From Pseudopelagicola sp. (GTDB lineage: Bacteria; Pseudomonadota; Alphaproteobacteria; Rhodobacterales; Rhodobacteraceae), in contig JAPHRE010000041.1 of NCBI GenBank assembly GCA_026195905.1, positions 1 through 64,000 on the forward strand: a stretch of 64,000 bases of DNA, written 5' to 3'. Below are positions 18,316-28,230 of the stretch, in pieces. Made by a program: the position numbers and the translations under genes. Under the pieces are notes generated by a model that was not told the DNA's origin, did not search any database, and saw nothing but the letters and a program-made list of their open reading frames with translations. Positions within the stretch are counted from its first letter, which is position 1, and each line of letters opens with the position of its first letter.

Positions 18316-19491
18316 TTATTCGGCGGCCTCGGGTGCGGGTTGTGGCGCGGTCATTAGCAGGACATAGCCAAGCACGCCCGAGATCAACGAGCCGGTCAGC
18401 ACCCCAAGGCGGGTTTCATTCATCAGCGCCGGGTCCGCATAGCTTAGCCCGCCGATAAAGAGCGACATGGTAAAGCCGATCCCGGCAAGGCAGGAAATCG
18501 CGTAGATATGACGCCACGTCGCGCCATGAGGCAAGCGGGCAAGGCCGGATTTCACCATAAGCCAGGTGACGCCAAAGACGCCAACCTGTTTGCCCACGAC
18601 AAGGCCGAGGATAATGCCAAGGGTCAGTGGGTCGGCAAAGGCCGAGAGCGACAGGTTCGACAACACCACGCCCGCATTGGCAAAGGCAAAGACCGGCACG
18701 ATGAAGAAGAACACATAGGGCGTCAGCCCGTGTTCAATCGAGTGCAGCGGGGATTTGCCCCATTTGTCATAGAGCGGGATAAAGAAGGCCAGCACGACTC
18801 CGGCAAGCGTCGCATGCACGCCGGATTTGAGCACCAGAACCCAGAGCACAATTCCGAGAAGGATAAAGGGCGCGACGCGGTGAATCTTCATCCGGTTGAG
18901 CACGAAGAGCACTGCCAGCGGCGCCAGCGCCATGAGCAGGAAATGCACCTTGAGATTGGCGGTATAGAACAGCGCGATAATCAGGATGGCGCCGATATCG
19001 TCAAGAATCGCCAGCGTCAGCAGGAAGACCTTGAGCGAGGTGGGCGCGCGCGTGCCGACAAGGGCGAGGATGCCGAGGGCAAAGGCGATGTCGGTCGCCG
19101 CCGGAATGGCCCAACCCGAGAGGGTTTCGGGACTGTCCCAGTTTAGCGCGGCGAAGATGATCGCCGGGATCGCCATGCCGCCGATCGCCGCCGCGCCGGG
19201 CAAAAGCACGTCGCGTGGGTTCTTGAGCTTGCCTTCAAGCAGTTCCCTTTTGAGTTCGAGGCCAATGAGGAAGAAGAACACCGCCATCAAGCCGTCATTG
19301 ATCCACAGGATCATCGGCTTTTCGATGCCCTTGCCGTTCATCGACACTTCGCCGATGGTTTCGAGGATGAAGTTATAGCCGGACGCAAGCGGCGAATTGG
19401 CAATAAGCATGGCGGCCACAGCGGCCAACATCAACATGATGCCCCCGGCAGCTTCGTGTTTGAAAAAGCGGTCGATAGCGGCGATGATCAT
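18316..19491 (-). CDS. nhaA: Na+/H+ antiporter NhaA
   Basis: A 391-residue inner-membrane antiporter exporting Na+ in exchange for H+, for pH and sodium homeostasis. About twelve hydrophobic segments are present. The unwound-helix aspartates appear in the segment A-A-T-D-I-A-F-A-L-G-I-L-A-L and in L-A-I-L-D-D-I-G-A-I, the two conserved NhaA functional regions. The start at 19491 gives a normal NhaA N-terminus. It is a monocistronic minus-strand gene with a shared terminator at its 3' end. It fits a marine, sodium-rich habitat. Confidence 0.95.
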   Translation of the reverse strand: MIIAAIDRFFKHEAAGGIMLMLAAVAAMLIANSPLASGYNFILETIGEVSMNGKGIEKPMILWINDGLMAVFFFLIGLELKRELLEGKLKNPRDVLLPGAAAIGGMAIPAIIFAALNWDSPETLSGWAIPAATDIAFALGILALVGTRAPTSLKVFLLTLAILDDIGAILIIALFYTANLKVHFLLMALAPLAVLFVLNRMKIHRVAPFILLGIVLWVLVLKSGVHATLAGVVLAFFIPLYDKWGKSPLHSIEHGLTPYVFFFIVPVFAFANAGVVLSNLSLSAFADPLTLGIILGLVVGKQVGVFGVTWLMVKSGLARLPHGATWRHIYAISCLAGIGFTMSLFIGGLSYADPALMNETRLGVLTGSLISGVLGYVLLMTAPQPAPEAAE

Positions 19492-19574
19492 CTGAAACCC
19501 TGCGTAAAGTTATCGTTCTATAGGAAATGGGGCGAAATTACACAGGGACAATACCTGAAAGTGGGGATTTTGAC

Positions 19575-20180
19575 ATGTTTTTGGATCATTTGGCCGTTGC
19601 GGGCGAGACGCTTGAGGCGGCGGTGGCTCATGTGGAGGAGGCGCTTGGCGTTGAGATGGGGCCGGGCGGGCAGCATGTCCATTTCGGCACGCATAACCGG
19701 CTGATCGGGCTAGAGGAGGGGCTATACCTCGAAGCGATCGCGATTGACCCCGAGGCGGAGGCGCTGCCGTATCGGCGCTGGTTCGCGCTTGATGATTTCA
19801 GGGGCGGCGCGCGGATTGGCAACTGGATTTGCCGTGTTGACGATCTTGAGGCGGCCTTGCGCGACTTACCGGACGGCGCGGGGCAGCCCGTGGATCTTGC
19901 GCGCGGGGATCTGCGCTGGCGCATGGCGGTGCCACCGGATGGGCGGTTGCCCTGTGATGGGGCGTTTCCGGCTGTGATCCAGTGGCAGGTTGAGACGCTT
20001 CCGGGGGATAGCTTGCCGGGCAAGGGCGTGCGGCTTGAGCGGTTCGAGATCGCCCACCCAGAGGCACAATGGCTGCGCGATGTGGTGCCGCTTGACGATG
20101 CGCGGGTGGTATTCGTCGAGGGCGCGCCACAGATGCAGGCGACATTCGATACCCCACATGGCAGGCGGGTTCTTTCGTGA
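19575..20180 (+). CDS. VOC/glyoxalase-like domain protein
   Basis: A 201-residue soluble protein beginning M-F-L-D-H-L-A-V-A-G-E-T-L-E-A-A, with the glyoxalase-like (VOC superfamily, Glyoxalase_3 type) histidine near the N-terminus and L-Y-L-E-A-I-A-I-D-P as the second conserved strand. The family binds a divalent metal and acts on varied small substrates, so the reaction is unknown. The start at 19575 is chosen by homology to the family N-terminus; an ATG 48 bp upstream is in frame. Confidence 0.75.
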   Translation: MFLDHLAVAGETLEAAVAHVEEALGVEMGPGGQHVHFGTHNRLIGLEEGLYLEAIAIDPEAEALPYRRWFALDDFRGGARIGNWICRVDDLEAALRDLPDGAGQPVDLARGDLRWRMAVPPDGRLPCDGAFPAVIQWQVETLPGDSLPGKGVRLERFEIAHPEAQWLRDVVPLDDARVVFVEGAPQMQATFDTPHGRRVLS

Positions 20181-20311
20181 TCCCCTATGATCCGGCGCGC
20201 GCGGGGCGGGAGATGGGCCTTGTTTTAAGGTGAAAACCCCCTCTGTTGCGCGTTTTTGCTTGTGCAGCATTTCGCGCCTGACTTTCGCGTCGTGGCGCGG
20301 TAGGCTTGGGC

Positions 20312-21016
20312 ATGTCGATTTGGACCCGTATATCCGATGCGCTGGCCGCCCTGACCAAGGGCGAGGGGCTTGCGTCTGTCTTTGATAACCTCAAGACGCC
20401 GCCAGAGCGGTCTGTGGCCTTTACGATTGCCGTTGTGGCGCTCGGGGCCAAGATGGCCAAGGCAGACGGGCTTGTGACACGCGACGAGGTCAGCGCCTTT
20501 CGCGAGGTGTTTCGCATCGCGCAGGAGGACGAGGCGGGCGCGGCGCGTGTCTTTAACCTTGCCCGCAAGGACGTGGCGGGGTTCGAAGAATACGCCATGC
20601 GCATCAAGGGGCTTTTCGGTCAGGAAAGCGAAAGCTATTGCGACCTGATGGAGGGGCTTTTCCATATCGCGATGGCGGATGGCGAATACCACGAGAACGA
20701 GGATCAATTCCTACACCGCGTGGCGGATATTTTCGGGATGAGCCAGCGCGAGTTCGCCGCCATGCGGGCGCGGTTTGTCCCCGATGCCGCGCCGGACCCC
20801 TATACGATCCTTGGGGTGACGCCGGAAACGCCGCTGGCCGATATTCGCAAGGCATGGCGGGCGCAGGTGCGCGAGACCCATCCCGACCGGATGATTGCGC
20901 GCGGTGTGCCCGAAGAGGCGGTTCAGATGGCCGAAACGCGCCTGATTGCGCTCAACCGCGCTTGGGACGCGATCAACACGCCGGTGAAGGAGACAGGCGA
21001 GACGGCGGACGCCTGA
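20312..21016 (+). CDS. TerB/DjlA-type J-domain protein
   Basis: A 234-residue soluble co-chaperone-like protein. Residues ~25-160 form a TerB (tellurite-resistance B/DjlA central) domain with metal-binding-like acidic motifs such as K-M-A-K-A-D-G-L-V and H-I-A-M-A-D-G-E-Y-H. The C-terminal ~60 residues are a J domain, Y-T-I-L-G-V-T, with the HPD motif in E-T-H-P-D-R-M. It lacks the N-terminal transmembrane helix of E. coli DjlA. Its stop codon overlaps the next gene's start by 1 bp. Confidence 0.88.
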   Translation: MSIWTRISDALAALTKGEGLASVFDNLKTPPERSVAFTIAVVALGAKMAKADGLVTRDEVSAFREVFRIAQEDEAGAARVFNLARKDVAGFEEYAMRIKGLFGQESESYCDLMEGLFHIAMADGEYHENEDQFLHRVADIFGMSQREFAAMRARFVPDAAPDPYTILGVTPETPLADIRKAWRAQVRETHPDRMIARGVPEEAVQMAETRLIALNRAWDAINTPVKETGETADA

Positions 21017-22041
21017 TGCGGATCGCGACCTATAACGTGGAATGGTTCACCAACCTGTTTGACGATCATGGCCACCTTTTGATGGATGACCGATGGTCCG
21101 GGCGTCAGGACGTGACACGGGCCGAGCAGATCGAGGCGCTCGGGATTGTGTTCACGGCGTTGGATGCCGACGCGATCATGGTCATTGAGGCACCGGACGA
21201 GAACGGCAAACGCTCGACCCAAGAGGCGCTTGAGACGTTTGCCGCTGCGTTTGATCTTCGGGCGCGCAAGGCCTTGATCGGCTTTCGCAACGACACCCAG
21301 CAGGAAATCGCGCTTCTTTATGACCCCGATGCGTTGCGGGCGCGCCATGATCCGCTTGGGGCGGAAACCGGCAAGAAGGGCGCTGCGGACGCGCCCCGCT
21401 TTGATGGGGTGTTTCGCATCGACCTTGATATTGACGCGACCGAGGACATGGTGCGGTTTTCCAAGCCGCCGCTTGAGGTTGCGGTTGAAACGGCCAAGGG
21501 CACCGCGCTGCGCCTGATTGGGGCGCATCTTAAATCCAAAGCGCCGCATGGGGCGCGCGGCCGTGACGAGGTCATGCGGATGTCGATTGCCAACCGGCGC
21601 AAACAACTGGCGCAGGCGATCTGGCTCCGCCGCCGGGTTGAGGATCATCTGACGGCGGGCGACTCGCTTATCTTGTTGGGCGATCTCAACGATGGTCCGG
21701 GGCTTGATGAATACGAACATCTTTTCGGGCGCTCCTCGGTTGAAATTATCATGGGAAGTGAAGCCGGCCCTTGCCTTTATGACCCTCACGCCCGCGAAGC
21801 CCTGCGCAATCGCATGGGCGCGGCGGCCACGACCTCGCGGTTTTATCTTGCCAACCAGAAACGCTATCTTCAGGCGTTGCTTGACTACGTGATGATCTCG
21901 GCGGACCTGCGCGGGCTTGGGCCGGAATGGCGGATTTGGCACCCGTTCAACGATGCTGATTGCTGGGCCGTGCCAGAGTTGCGCGCGGCCTTGCTTACGG
22001 CGTCGGATCATTTTCCCGTCAGCCTTGATATTGACGTGTGA
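21016..22041 (+). CDS. Endonuclease/exonuclease/phosphatase family protein
   Basis: A 341-residue cytoplasmic protein of the EEP (DNase I-like) superfamily. It begins M-R-I-A-T-Y-N-V-E-W-F with the catalytic Asn; I-E-A-P-D-E provides the acidic metal ligand; I-L-L-G-D-L-N-D-G-P is the conserved GDLND core, and T-A-S-D-H-F-P-V at the end carries the catalytic SDH. Substrate (nucleic acid, sugar phosphate or lipid) cannot be decided. The start overlaps the stop of the J-domain gene (TGATG), so the two are coupled. Confidence 0.88.
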   Translation: MRIATYNVEWFTNLFDDHGHLLMDDRWSGRQDVTRAEQIEALGIVFTALDADAIMVIEAPDENGKRSTQEALETFAAAFDLRARKALIGFRNDTQQEIALLYDPDALRARHDPLGAETGKKGAADAPRFDGVFRIDLDIDATEDMVRFSKPPLEVAVETAKGTALRLIGAHLKSKAPHGARGRDEVMRMSIANRRKQLAQAIWLRRRVEDHLTAGDSLILLGDLNDGPGLDEYEHLFGRSSVEIIMGSEAGPCLYDPHAREALRNRMGAAATTSRFYLANQKRYLQALLDYVMISADLRGLGPEWRIWHPFNDADCWAVPELRAALLTASDHFPVSLDIDV

Positions 22042-22071
22042 CCCTTGAAAACAGGACTGGAGCGCCCCCAC

Positions 22072-22473
22072 ATGACGTCTATGAAACCCGCTGTCTTTGC
22101 CCTTGCCGTTCTTCTTGTCGCGTCGCCTGCCGTGGCGGAGGAAAACCAGACCGAGGGCCAAGCGCCCGAAGAGGGGCTTAGCCTCATGGAAGAAGGGGCC
22201 AAGCTCTTTCTCAAGGGGCTACAACGGCAAATGGAACCGGCCATCGAGGGGCTTGAAGGCTTTGCCGACAAGGCCGGCCCGGCGCTAAGGTCATTTGTCG
22301 AGGAGATGGGGCCGGCGCTTTCGGATCTTGCGGGCAAGGTCGAAGACTGGAGCGTCTATGAGGCGCCCGAGATGCTTCCCAACGGCGATATCATCATTCG
22401 GCGCAAACCCGCCCCCGAGGACACGCCAGAGCCAGAGCTGGAGATGGACGAGGACGGGGCGACCGATATCTGA
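22072..22473 (+). CDS. Exported acidic protein of Rhodobacteraceae
   Basis: A 133-residue protein with a signal peptide (residues ~1-23, ending P-A-V-A). The mature part is amphipathic and acidic with a pattern E-E-G-A-K-L-F-L-K-G and F-V-E-E-M-G-P-A-L and ends in a glutamate-rich tail. The motif W-S-V-Y-E-A-P-E-M-L-P-N-G-D-I-I-I-R-R-K is typical of a protein conserved in this family of bacteria and of unknown function. It follows the EEP gene by 30 bp. ATG at 22072 is preferred; an ATG three codons later is also possible. Confidence 0.75.
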   Translation: MTSMKPAVFALAVLLVASPAVAEENQTEGQAPEEGLSLMEEGAKLFLKGLQRQMEPAIEGLEGFADKAGPALRSFVEEMGPALSDLAGKVEDWSVYEAPEMLPNGDIIIRRKPAPEDTPEPELEMDEDGATDI

Positions 22474-22503
22474 TCGGCACCGGCCCGTCGTAAGGCGCAT
22501 GTC

Positions 22504-24045
22504 CTAGCGTTTGATTTTGATGATCGGCTCGGCGTCAAGAGAGGCCGCCAGAGAGGCAAACCGCGCTTCGGCCACCTCGCCAAAAAGCGCCTGTGATCCG
22601 GCGGGCAGGTGCAATTCCAACTCGCCCTTTTTGGGCCGCCATTTGAGCGCGCCCATTTCGGCGTTCTTATCCATCCACAGCATCGCGCCAAAGCGCATGG
22701 CCTTGCCAAGCACTTCGGCCTTCTTTTGGTTTTTTTCGTCAATCAGGTCGTATAGCCCTTCGAACCGCGTCCCCTCGCGCTTGTTGCGATAGCGATGCAG
22801 CAGGGCGAGGCCAAGGAAAACCCGTTCCGAATGCCGCAGCCCGCCGAGATTGGCGCGGGTGGCATTGTCGAAACAGACCTCGGCGCGGTAATCGGGATGC
22901 GCCCGCCAACTCACATCATGCAAAAGACAGGCCGCCCGCAAGAGGCGGAGCGTATCGTGGCGCGCGGTGTTGAAAAGCGGGCGAATAAAGCCGTAAAGCT
23001 GTTTGCCAAACCCCGGCAGGCGGGCATCCTTGGACTCGGCAAAGCGGCAGGCCTCGATGAGCGGATCACGGGCGCGCAGCGGGCCGGGCATTTGCTCGTA
23101 AAGCATGCCCTCGCGGATGCCGTAAGAGCTTACGGCGATGTCATGGGGCTTGAATTGGCGCACCACGGCCTTCAGCACGTCAATCGCATAAGGCACGAGC
23201 GCCATACGGTTCGACGACACACCACAGCGCGCGCGAAGCGCGTCCGGGTCGTGCTCGGCGATGTAATTTGCCGTGGCGTTGATCGCCTTGGCGCTCATGC
23301 GGTATTCATGCAGCACATGCAGCGGATAGCCGCGCCGCTCCATGTCGATACGGGCGATGGCCCGCCATGAGCCGCCGACAAGGAACAGGCGATTGCGCTG
23401 GTTGCCCATCGTGTCCGCAAGCCCGGCCAGCGTTTCGTTGATAAAGGCCTTGCGCCCCTTTTTGCCGCCCTTGATTTCGCGAAGTTTGAGCGGCCCAAGC
23501 GGCGAGGTCACGCGCTTGCCGACGTCGCCATCGTGAATCTCGGCCAATTCCATCGACGAGCCACCAATATCGCAGACCAACCCATAAGAGCCGGGCCAGC
23601 CCAAAAGCACCCCTTGCGCCGAAAGCCGGGCTTCTTCCTGTCCGTCGATGACGTGGATGCGCAGGCCTGTTTCGCGCAGCACCTCGTCGCAAAAATCCTG
23701 TCCGTCCTCGGCTTCTCGCACGGCGGCGGTCGCGACGGCGGTGAGGTCTCCATGACAAATCTGGCGGGCCAAGGCCTGAAAGCGGCGGAGCGCCGAAAGC
23801 GCGCGGGCGCGGCCTTCGGGGTTGAGGCGCCCCGTTTCCGAAAGCCCGGCGCCAAGGGCGCACATGATCTTTTCGTTGTAGAAATAGGCGGGGCTTCGGG
23901 CGGCCCCGTCAAACACCACAAGGCGGACAGAGTTTGACCCCACATCGACAACGCCAACCCGGCTTAGGGCGCGTGAAGAGGGATCGTTGAAAAGCGGGCG
24001 GCCAAACACCCCCCAGTCCTGCGCCGTGTCGGTGTCGCCGTCCAT
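22504..24045 (-). CDS. ppx: Exopolyphosphatase (Ppx/GppA family)
   Basis: A 513-residue cytoplasmic phosphatase of the ASKHA fold that releases phosphate from polyphosphate or pppGpp. The phosphate-1 motif V-D-V-G-S-N-S-V-R-L lies at residues ~33-42 and the phosphate-2 motif C-D-I-G-G-S-S-M-E-L near residue 160; an HD-like C-terminal domain includes L-L-H-D-V-S-W. It sits downstream of ppk on the same strand with 118 bp between, pairing synthesis and breakdown of polyphosphate. Confidence 0.93.
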   Translation of the reverse strand: MDGDTDTAQDWGVFGRPLFNDPSSRALSRVGVVDVGSNSVRLVVFDGAARSPAYFYNEKIMCALGAGLSETGRLNPEGRARALSALRRFQALARQICHGDLTAVATAAVREAEDGQDFCDEVLRETGLRIHVIDGQEEARLSAQGVLLGWPGSYGLVCDIGGSSMELAEIHDGDVGKRVTSPLGPLKLREIKGGKKGRKAFINETLAGLADTMGNQRNRLFLVGGSWRAIARIDMERRGYPLHVLHEYRMSAKAINATANYIAEHDPDALRARCGVSSNRMALVPYAIDVLKAVVRQFKPHDIAVSSYGIREGMLYEQMPGPLRARDPLIEACRFAESKDARLPGFGKQLYGFIRPLFNTARHDTLRLLRAACLLHDVSWRAHPDYRAEVCFDNATRANLGGLRHSERVFLGLALLHRYRNKREGTRFEGLYDLIDEKNQKKAEVLGKAMRFGAMLWMDKNAEMGALKWRPKKGELELHLPAGSQALFGEVAEARFASLAASLDAEPIIKIKR

Positions 24046-24163
24046 GATTCCCCCAATTCGGTCTCGGGGCAGTTTATCCGCCCCAGCCCCCCGCAGGTCA
24101 ACCGCAGGACCGCCACAGGCGCGCCGATTTCGTCACCGACATCGCGCGCGCCGATCGGGGCGG

Positions 24164-26338
24164 TTAGTCCTCGGTATGGGTCAGTTTTGGCACATCCGAT
24201 GCCCCCGCCGATCCTCGCCCTGAAAGCGAGGGGTATTCCATAAAGAACCTATGGCAAGAGAAGGCAAATTCGCCCTCGGCAATTTCGGCGCGCTTGAAAT
24301 GGCCGTCCGGGCTCATCACCCAACTTTGCGCCACATCGGCAAGATTTGCGGCCATGATCTGGCTGACGATCTGGGCTTTGACGGTGGCGTTGTTGATCTC
24401 GACAAGCGTTTCAACGCGGCGGTTGAGGTTGCGCCCCATCCAGTCGGCAGACGAGATAAACACGCGTGCTTTTTTGGACGGAAGCCCCGCGCCATTGCCA
24501 AAACAGACAATGCGCGAATGCTCAAGGAACCGGCCCACGACGGATTTGACGCGGATATTCTCCGATAGCCCTTTGACGCCGGGACGCAGCCCGCAAATGC
24601 CCCGGATCACAAGCGAGATTTTGACCCCGGCCTGGCTCGCACGGTAGAGTGCGTCGATGACCTCGGCGTCGATGAGGGCGTTCATCTTGGCCCAGATTTC
24701 GGCCGGTTTTCCCGCTTTGGCATGGTCGATTTCGCGGCCGATCATCTCGATCAGGCGCGGCTTGAGCGAGAGCGGCGAAATCGCAAGATTGTCGAGCTTT
24801 GCGGGTTCTACATAGCCCGAAAGATAATTGAACACCTTGGTCGCATCGCGGCCCAAATCGGGGTCGCAGGTAAACAGGCTCAGGTCGGTATAAATCTTCG
24901 CCGTGATCGGATGATAATTGCCGGTGCCGTAGTGGGTATAGGTCACAAGCTGGTCGCCCTCACGGCGCACCACGGTCGAAATCTTGGCGTGGGTTTTCCA
25001 GTCGGTGAACCCATAGACCACATGCGCGCCTGCCCGTTCAAGGCGGCGGGATTGGCGGATATTGGCGGCCTCGTCAAATCGCGCCTTAAGCTCGACAAGG
25101 GCGGTGACGGATTTGCCATCCTCCGCCGCTTCGCAGAGGGCTTCGACGATGGGCGAGTTTTTTGAGGTCCGATAGAGCGTCTGTTTGATCGCCACGACAT
25201 CGGGATCACGCGCCGCCTGTTGCAGGAAGCGCACCACCATGTCGAAGGTCTCGTAGGGGTGGTGCAGAAGCATGTCTTTTTGGCGGATCGCGGCGAACAT
25301 ATCGCCGTCGAAATCCTGAACCCGCTCCGGCACGCGCGGCGTAAACGAGGGCCAAAGCAGGTCGGTCCGCTCATCCACGACAAGCTCTTTGAGGTCGGCA
25401 AGCCCGATCATGCCGTCGATCTCAACGACCTCGTCCTCGGTCACGTGAAGCTCTTCCATGATGAGCGACGTAAGCGCCTTGGGGGCGTCGGTCGAGATTT
25501 TCATCCGCACGACCTCGCCCCGGCGGCGCCGTTTCAGGGCGACTTCGAACTCGCGCACAAGGTCTTCGGCTTCGTCCTCGACCTCAAGATCGCTATCGCG
25601 CAGGACGCGGAACGAACAATGCCCCTTGGCCTTGTAGCCGGGAAACAGGCTATGCAGGTGCAACAGCAGCAACTCTTCGAGGGGCAAGGCCCGGATCACG
25701 CCATCGGGCGACGGCAGGAAGATAAAGCGGTCAATCTGATGCGGGATCGGCAAAAGCGCGTTGAGCTTGCCCTTGTCCTTGATCCGCTCCAGTTGCAGCG
25801 CCAGCGAATAGCCGGTGTTGGGAATGAACGGGAACGGGTGCGCCGGGTCGATGGCAAGCGGCGACAGAACCGGAAACACCTTGTTAAAGAAGGTGTCGGC
25901 CAGGAATTCCTCGTCCTGCGGCTCGATCGCCTTGTGATCGAGGATAAAGATATTCTCGTCTTCCATCTCGGCGCGCAGGGCGCGGAACATGCGTTGCTGC
26001 GATTGCAGAAGGTTGCGGGCGTCCTCGTTGATGAGGATAAGCTGTTCGGCGGGGGTCAGGCCGTCTTGTGCCGGGGTGGTGTTGTTCTCGCGCACAAGTT
26101 CGCGCAGGCCCGCGACGCGGACGGTATAAAACTCATCAAGATTGGTCGCCGAGATCGACAAAAACCGGAGCCGTTCAAGCAGCGGCACGCGCATATGCTC
26201 GGATTCTTCAAGCACACGCCAGTTGAACCCAAGCCAGCTCAGCTCGCGGTTATAAAAACGGCTCGGGCCTTGCGGGTCGATTTCGGGAATTTCAACCGCG
26301 GGCGGGAAATCAGATTTGAGAAAGTCAGCGTATGTCAT
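24164..26338 (-). CDS. ppk: Polyphosphate kinase 1
   Basis: A 724-residue PPK1 that makes inorganic polyphosphate from ATP. The N domain (with R-E-L-S-W-L-G-F-N), head domain and two PLD-like catalytic domains are all present. Catalytic histidines are in W-K-T-H-A-K-I and in L-E-H-S-R-I-V-C-F-G-N-G. The start at 26338 gives the usual N-terminal region. It is 55 bp downstream of hdaA, in the conserved alphaproteobacterial order perM-hdaA-ppk-ppx. Confidence 0.95.
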   Translation of the reverse strand: MTYADFLKSDFPPAVEIPEIDPQGPSRFYNRELSWLGFNWRVLEESEHMRVPLLERLRFLSISATNLDEFYTVRVAGLRELVRENNTTPAQDGLTPAEQLILINEDARNLLQSQQRMFRALRAEMEDENIFILDHKAIEPQDEEFLADTFFNKVFPVLSPLAIDPAHPFPFIPNTGYSLALQLERIKDKGKLNALLPIPHQIDRFIFLPSPDGVIRALPLEELLLLHLHSLFPGYKAKGHCSFRVLRDSDLEVEDEAEDLVREFEVALKRRRRGEVVRMKISTDAPKALTSLIMEELHVTEDEVVEIDGMIGLADLKELVVDERTDLLWPSFTPRVPERVQDFDGDMFAAIRQKDMLLHHPYETFDMVVRFLQQAARDPDVVAIKQTLYRTSKNSPIVEALCEAAEDGKSVTALVELKARFDEAANIRQSRRLERAGAHVVYGFTDWKTHAKISTVVRREGDQLVTYTHYGTGNYHPITAKIYTDLSLFTCDPDLGRDATKVFNYLSGYVEPAKLDNLAISPLSLKPRLIEMIGREIDHAKAGKPAEIWAKMNALIDAEVIDALYRASQAGVKISLVIRGICGLRPGVKGLSENIRVKSVVGRFLEHSRIVCFGNGAGLPSKKARVFISSADWMGRNLNRRVETLVEINNATVKAQIVSQIMAANLADVAQSWVMSPDGHFKRAEIAEGEFAFSCHRFFMEYPSLSGRGSAGASDVPKLTHTED

Positions 26339-26393
26339 GGCGTCGATATCGCATCCTCAAGTAACGGAGACATAACACTATCTGCCTGTTTTT

Positions 26394-27092
26394 TCAGGAA
26401 GTCCAGCCGGGCAGAGCGGGGTTTTGTGCCGTGTCGAGAGCCCGGCGCGCAAGGGCGCGGGTCAGGGGGCGCTGTTCGCTGAGCGAGAGCGTGTCGAGGC
26501 GCTCGACAATATCGCGCGCGGCGTCAAACGAGCGGTTCATACGCCCGACAAGATAGGGGATCACGTCCGGGTGCGGCATGATCTGGCGGTCGTTGAACAG
26601 CTTGGCCAGAACCACCGCGAGGAGCGTGTCATCAGGCTCCTCAAGCGTGGCCACCGTGGTGCCTTGCATCCGGCTTTTGAGGTCGGGAAGCGATAGCCCC
26701 CAATGCGTCGGGTCGCCCGGTCCACTCAGAAGCAGGCTCTGGCCTTCGGCAAGCACGAGGTTGTGCAGATGAAAAAGCGCGGTTTGGGCGTCGGCATCAT
26801 CGGCGATGTCCGGCACGTCCTCAACGGCGACCGGACCCTGCGCAAGCGCGGGAATATCCACGCCGCCAAGATCACGCGCGGCGATGATCCTGGCCCCGGA
26901 GCGCGCGGCCCACACATGGGTCAGATGCGTCTTGCCCGCCCCCGACGGCCCCGCCAGCAACATCTTGCCGCCGGGCCAGTTGGGCCAGCTTTCAATCAGG
27001 CCAAGCGCTATGGCGTTGGCGGGGCTGACAAAGAAATCGTCGCGCCCCAGCGCGGTGCGCACAGGCAGGGTCAGGTTGAGTTGTTGAGGCAT
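26394..27092 (-). CDS. hdaA: DnaA-related regulator HdaA
   Basis: A 232-residue AAA+ protein related to DnaA domains but without the DnaA DNA-binding domain IV. Walker A G-P-S-G-A-G-K-T is near residue 50, and the short Walker B V-A-V-E-D-V-P-D follows at about residue 95. In alphaproteobacteria HdaA promotes ATP hydrolysis by DnaA on the beta clamp after initiation; the N-terminal Q-L-N-L-T-L-P clamp-binding motif is visible at residues 4-10. The ATG at 27092 places this motif at the N-terminus and lies 1 bp after the perM stop. Confidence 0.9.
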   Translation of the reverse strand: MPQQLNLTLPVRTALGRDDFFVSPANAIALGLIESWPNWPGGKMLLAGPSGAGKTHLTHVWAARSGARIIAARDLGGVDIPALAQGPVAVEDVPDIADDADAQTALFHLHNLVLAEGQSLLLSGPGDPTHWGLSLPDLKSRMQGTTVATLEEPDDTLLAVVLAKLFNDRQIMPHPDVIPYLVGRMNRSFDAARDIVERLDTLSLSEQRPLTRALARRALDTAQNPALPGWTS

Positions 27093-27093
27093 C

Positions 27094-28167
27094 CTAGTCC
27101 TCGTCCTGCCCATTCGCGGACAGGCCGGTATAGAGGCGTGAGGATTTATAGTGCCCAATGGCAAACCGGGCGAGAACCCCCATCGACGCCGCAACCGGCA
27201 CCGCGACCAACATGCCGACAAACCCGAACAAGGCGCCAAACACCGCCAGCGCGAGGATGAGCCAGACCGGATGCAGCCCCACCGAAGAGCCGACAAGGTT
27301 CGGGGTCAGGACATTGCCCTCAACCACCTGCCCAAGGACAAAAATCCCCGCGACAAGCCCCAGCGAAAGCCAATCGCCCCAAAACTGAAACAGGCCAAGA
27401 CCAATCGCCAATGCGCCGCCCAAGACTGCGCCGACATAGGGGATAAACGTAATCAGCCCGGCAAATGCCCCTACGACAAGGCCAAATTGCAGCCCCACAA
27501 GCATCAGCGCGATGGCGTAATAGGTGCCAAGCACGACACAAACCGTCCCCATGCCGCGAATGAACGAGGCCAGCGTTTTGTCGATCTCACCGGCCAGCTT
27601 GCGAATGGTGGGCGCATGGTCGCGCGGCAAAAGCCCATCAACCTGCGCGATCATATTGTCCCAATCCATCAAAAGGTAAAAGGCCACGACGGGCACGATC
27701 ACCAGCAACATCACCACGTTGAGAAGCGACAAGGCCGAGCTGAGCACGCCCTGAAGCAGCGCCCCGCCGCGTTCCTGCACCGCTTGGCCGACCTTCATCA
27801 GGGTTTCGCGCGCCGCCGATCCTTCGCGTAAAAGTTCGGGGAAGCGTTCGTTGAGGAAACTTTGCAAATCGCGCGCGATATCGGGGGCGATATTGAACAG
27901 GGTGACAAGCTGTTGGATGAGGGTCGGTATCACCGCCAGCGCCAGAACGACAAAAATCACCAGCGCCACCAGTGTGATGACTACGGTCGCCATGATCCGG
28001 CTCAGGCCCATGCTCTCAAGCTTGTCGGCGACGGGATCAAGGAAATAGGCAATCGCGCCGCCAAGGATAAACGGCAGCATGATATCCCCCAGATACCAGA
28101 GCGCGAGGCCGAACATCGCCAGCGCGATACCCCAGTATTTCATCTGATCTCGGACCGGCAGTGCCAT
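27094..28167 (-). CDS. AI-2E/PerM family transporter
   Basis: A 357-residue membrane protein with eight or so hydrophobic segments of the AI-2E exporter (PerM) family; the motif P-F-I-L-G-G-A-I-A-Y-F-L-D-P near residue 30 and I-T-F-I-P-Y-V-G-A-V-L-G-G in the C-terminal half are characteristic. The start at 28167 (M-A-L-P-V-R-D) is chosen because 18 upstream codons are not conserved-looking. It precedes hdaA with 1 bp between stop and start, so they are co-transcribed. Substrate is unknown. Confidence 0.88.
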   Translation of the reverse strand: MALPVRDQMKYWGIALAMFGLALWYLGDIMLPFILGGAIAYFLDPVADKLESMGLSRIMATVVITLVALVIFVVLALAVIPTLIQQLVTLFNIAPDIARDLQSFLNERFPELLREGSAARETLMKVGQAVQERGGALLQGVLSSALSLLNVVMLLVIVPVVAFYLLMDWDNMIAQVDGLLPRDHAPTIRKLAGEIDKTLASFIRGMGTVCVVLGTYYAIALMLVGLQFGLVVGAFAGLITFIPYVGAVLGGALAIGLGLFQFWGDWLSLGLVAGIFVLGQVVEGNVLTPNLVGSSVGLHPVWLILALAVFGALFGFVGMLVAVPVAASMGVLARFAIGHYKSSRLYTGLSANGQDED

Positions 28168-28230
28168 CACAGTTCCTTTTCGTGTTTCTTTCCACATTGC
28201 CCAGACCGGGCCACAGTTCAAGAGGTAGCA